Positions 62,075 to 64,000 of a stretch of DNA of 64,000 bases are shown here, in pieces. The notes below the pieces were generated by a model. The model worked only from the letters and a program-made list of their open reading frames with translations. It did not search any database and was not told the DNA's origin. The translations under genes and the position numbers were made by a program. This DNA comes from Segatella copri DSM 18205 (GTDB lineage Bacteria; Bacteroidota; Bacteroidia; Bacteroidales; Bacteroidaceae). Within the stretch, counting starts at the first letter, position 1, and the number at the start of each line of letters is the position of its first letter. The stretch covers positions 1,638,501 to 1,702,500 of the forward strand of contig NZ_CP102288.1 of assembly GCF_025151535.1 (NCBI RefSeq), read 5' to 3'.

Positions 62075-63373
62075 TCAGACGCCGTATTGCGTAATATCCA
62101 TCTGTTTCAACAAAGCTATAAGTACATCTACAACAATGCTATTACCTGCTTGCTGATATGCAGAAGTATCACATACTACAATTTTATAAGAATCTTTAAA
62201 TCCCATCAATCTATGACATTCACGAGGGGTTAATTTTCGGATTCTTCCCTTGAAAGTCACATAGTTATCAACTCCGGCTCTATGCATTTTATGCATTGAC
62301 TGTAAAAGAGGTCTCGCTATATCCAAATCTGTCTTTGTTGAAGTTTTGAAGTTTTTGGTTCCTCCTGCCAATACATATTTTGCCACCTTATCAGAAAGAT
62401 AATATTTTTCTTCCACATCACGAACGTCAAATATAAACTCATCAAAAGCTTCATTCGTTGGAGTTAACTCAGAATCAGGATGATACACGAAATCTCCATG
62501 CCAATTAAACTCCTGATTTCTCTTTTGGCACAGCGCAACTTCTCCATTTATCTGAGTATAACTCTTCTCTCTGTTCTTATGACTGGTAACAAACTTAATA
62601 CCTTTTTCCTTTAAGAAATACTTCGTGTCAATGTAATCTTCCAAGAAATCATACATTTTATATTCCAGTTTAATAGGAGCAGGATACTTAAAGTCTGTTG
62701 GCTTCTTAAAGCCTAAGCAGAACACTCTTTCCCGATGCTGAGGAATACCATAATCACAACTATTCAGAACCCTAAACTTTACATCATAGCCTAATTCTTC
62801 AAAAATATCATGAATTACATGCCAAGTTCTTCCCTTGTCATGACTCAATAATCCACGGACATTCTCAAAGAGGAACACTTTTGGTTCTGTCTCTTTTACA
62901 ACACGAGCAAATTCATAGAATAAAGTACCTCTTGCGTCTTCGAAGCCTAATCTGTGACCAACCATAGAAAAAGCCTGACAAGGAGCTCCACCAACTATAA
63001 AATCTACTTTTCCTTTATATTTAGTTGCATCAAACTCACGAATATCAGTAAACCAATCTTCCTCATTGATTTTATAGTTCGCAAAATAACTAATTTTACA
63101 TTTTGGCTCTATGTCTCCAGCAAAAACTATTTTATGGTTCAAACCAAGACGTTGAAAAGCATGTTCTATGGCACCAATGCCACTAAAGAGTGTACCAATC
63201 CTGACACAACGTTCAGGATGGGAGAATACTAAATCCTTCCAGTTTGGTCCATCGGAAATAGGTGTTGGCAATATTTCCTTATCATCCAAATTATCAGCAC
63301 GTTTCCGGACGATACGCCTTACAGCTTTTATCTTAGCACTTTCTTCCTTTATATCTTTTTCTACAGTTGCCAT
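62075..63373 (-). CDS. DNA (cytosine-5) methyltransferase
   Basis: 432 residues with a basic N-terminal extension of about 55. Motifs in order: FSGIGA (I) near 63-68, AGDIEP (II), GGAPCQAFS with catalytic Cys132 (IV), ENVRG near 170 (VI), QHRERVF near 212 (VIII), and a C-terminal FKGRIRKLTPRECHRLMGF and AGNSIVV (IX, X). The target-recognition region between VIII and IX is about 140 residues. It adds methyl to the 5 position of cytosine. It is the probable protecting enzyme of the cassette; vsr would repair its deaminated product. The target sequence is not readable from the protein. Confidence 0.95.
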   Translation of the reverse strand: MATVEKDIKEESAKIKAVRRIVRKRADNLDDKEILPTPISDGPNWKDLVFSHPERCVRIGTLFSGIGAIEHAFQRLGLNHKIVFAGDIEPKCKISYFANYKINEEDWFTDIREFDATKYKGKVDFIVGGAPCQAFSMVGHRLGFEDARGTLFYEFARVVKETEPKVFLFENVRGLLSHDKGRTWHVIHDIFEELGYDVKFRVLNSCDYGIPQHRERVFCLGFKKPTDFKYPAPIKLEYKMYDFLEDYIDTKYFLKEKGIKFVTSHKNREKSYTQINGEVALCQKRNQEFNWHGDFVYHPDSELTPTNEAFDEFIFDVRDVEEKYYLSDKVAKYVLAGGTKNFKTSTKTDLDIARPLLQSMHKMHRAGVDNYVTFKGRIRKLTPRECHRLMGFKDSYKIVVCDTSAYQQAGNSIVVDVLIALLKQMDITQYGV

Positions 63374-63376
63374 TAT

Positions 63377-64000
63377 TTATTTAATCCTTTCTAAATTTCC
63401 ATTAATATAATATTCCTCGCTGTCTGCTGTATTCTGCACCACAGCTCGGTCGTTGATGAACGGTCCGATGTTATAGTACTTCGGCTTAACCTTAACCGTT
63501 CCATTTGCCAATAAGATACCCCACTTACCGTTTTGCTTAAACGGGATATACCCTTTATAGCAAGGGCGCATCTCTTCATAAATGGGTGGAACTATCACCC
63601 TATTATTGTGGTTGCAGACACCGTACAAGCCATTCTTTCTAAATACATTGTACTCAGAAAGACTTGCTGCCTGATTAGCTGCATCAGGCCTTACCTGAGC
63701 ATTGCCCTCTGCATGTTCTACGACCATCATTTCTTCGTCGTCCTCTGTGTAATCAGGCTCATATTCCGAATCAGAATCAAGAATCAAGTCTCGCTTGATA
63801 CCAGAGCCATCATTATAGCCCTCATTCCCGTCTGTTCCGAGAAAATGATACCGCCAATGCCGGTTTGCCATTGGAGTTCCGAAACGGTTGTAAAGTCCTA
63901 CATTATCCAATATAATCGTGGTCTCTTTCCCTTTCGATATGCGAAGACCTCTTCCCACTTGCTGAAGATAAAGCGAGAGTGACTTGGTTGGTCGTGCCAA
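63377..64000 (-). CDS. C-terminal part of an SF2 helicase with WG repeats (partial)
   Basis: The frame runs off the right edge; 207 residues are visible. SF2 motif VI appears in [10 protein letters not shown] near the start of the visible part. An acidic linker ([15 protein letters not shown]) follows. Three WG/KWG-type repeats end the protein ([38 protein letters not shown], and a partial). It stops 3 bases before the methyltransferase ATG and so is in the same operon. The motor domains lie outside the window, so subtype and N-terminal nuclease content are unknown. Confidence 0.8.
   Translation of the reverse strand: MARPTKSLSLYLQQVGRGLRISKGKETTIILDNVGLYNRFGTPMANRHWRYHFLGTDGNEGYNDGSGIKRDLILDSDSEYEPDYTEDDEEMMVVEHAEGNAQVRPDAANQAASLSEYNVFRKNGLYGVCNHNNRVIVPPIYEEMRPCYKGYIPFKQNGKWGILLANGTVKVKPKYYNIGPFINDRAVVQNTADSEEYYINGNLERIK

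Overview
The window looks like a chromosomal segment of a gut Bacteroidales, most like Prevotella (Segatella) copri. This is inferred from protein character, from AT-rich intergenic DNA, and from about twenty Bacteroidetes-type promoters (-7 box TAnnTTTG, -33 TTTG about 19-20 bases upstream). Other lineage marks are weak Shine-Dalgarno sequences, a 32-residue 'smalltalk' gene beside an HU-like gene, and NigD-like, C10 peptidase and GH51 genes.

Bases 1-46300 are mostly housekeeping. In order: the end of an M24 aminopeptidase, a secreted C1 peptidase, recJ and recQ. Then a reverse-strand branched-chain amino acid cluster ilvD-ilvB-ilvN-acyl-ACP thioesterase-ilvC, with a separate promoter and structured leader before ilvC. 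Next come ompA, a GH51 arabinofuranosidase with an extra N-terminal domain, ffh-folD, a surface-type protein, and a GltD-like flavoprotein. A reverse-strand aromatic operon (pheA-aminotransferase-DAHP synthase/chorismate mutase-tyrA) follows. It is preceded by a complete attenuator: a Phe/Tyr-rich 25-residue leader peptide, an antiterminator pairing and an intrinsic terminator. Then pyrK-pyrD, an XRE regulator, holA, an HsdR-N-like protein, ugd, a MaoC-like protein, a TerB/DnaJ protein, a zinc-ribbon protein, a Nif3-like protein, aguA-aguB (agmatine to putrescine), an AEC transporter, a C10 peptidase, an outer-membrane barrel protein and a NigD-like lipoprotein.

Bases 46300-64000 are an accessory, defence-rich region. 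It starts with smalltalk/HU and a perfect 32-bp inverted repeat built of 9-bp iterons. Then come an AAA-ATPase/PD-(D/E)XK protein, an orphan MNT nucleotidyltransferase with a truncated HEPN partner, a YhcG (DUF1016) nuclease, an intact vsr, a HigBA pair and an AAA_14/DUF4143 ATPase. A tightly packed reverse-strand cassette runs to the right edge: SF2 helicase with WG repeats (partial), m5C methyltransferase, a 183-residue unknown protein, McrB-like AAA+ and a DUF2357/PD-(D/E)XK McrC-like nuclease.

Between the intact modules lie remnants that repeat one another: three copies of the vsr 5' end, two DUF1016 fragments, an identical 83-bp gene tail, a second MNT fragment with an internal deletion, an Rpn-type fragment, and four copies of a palindromic element. 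This reads as a site of repeated gain, loss and exchange of defence genes on a duplicated scaffold. The most interesting items are the methyltransferase-McrBC-helicase cassette with its vsr scaffold, the pheA attenuator, and a covarying hairpin promoter element found three times.
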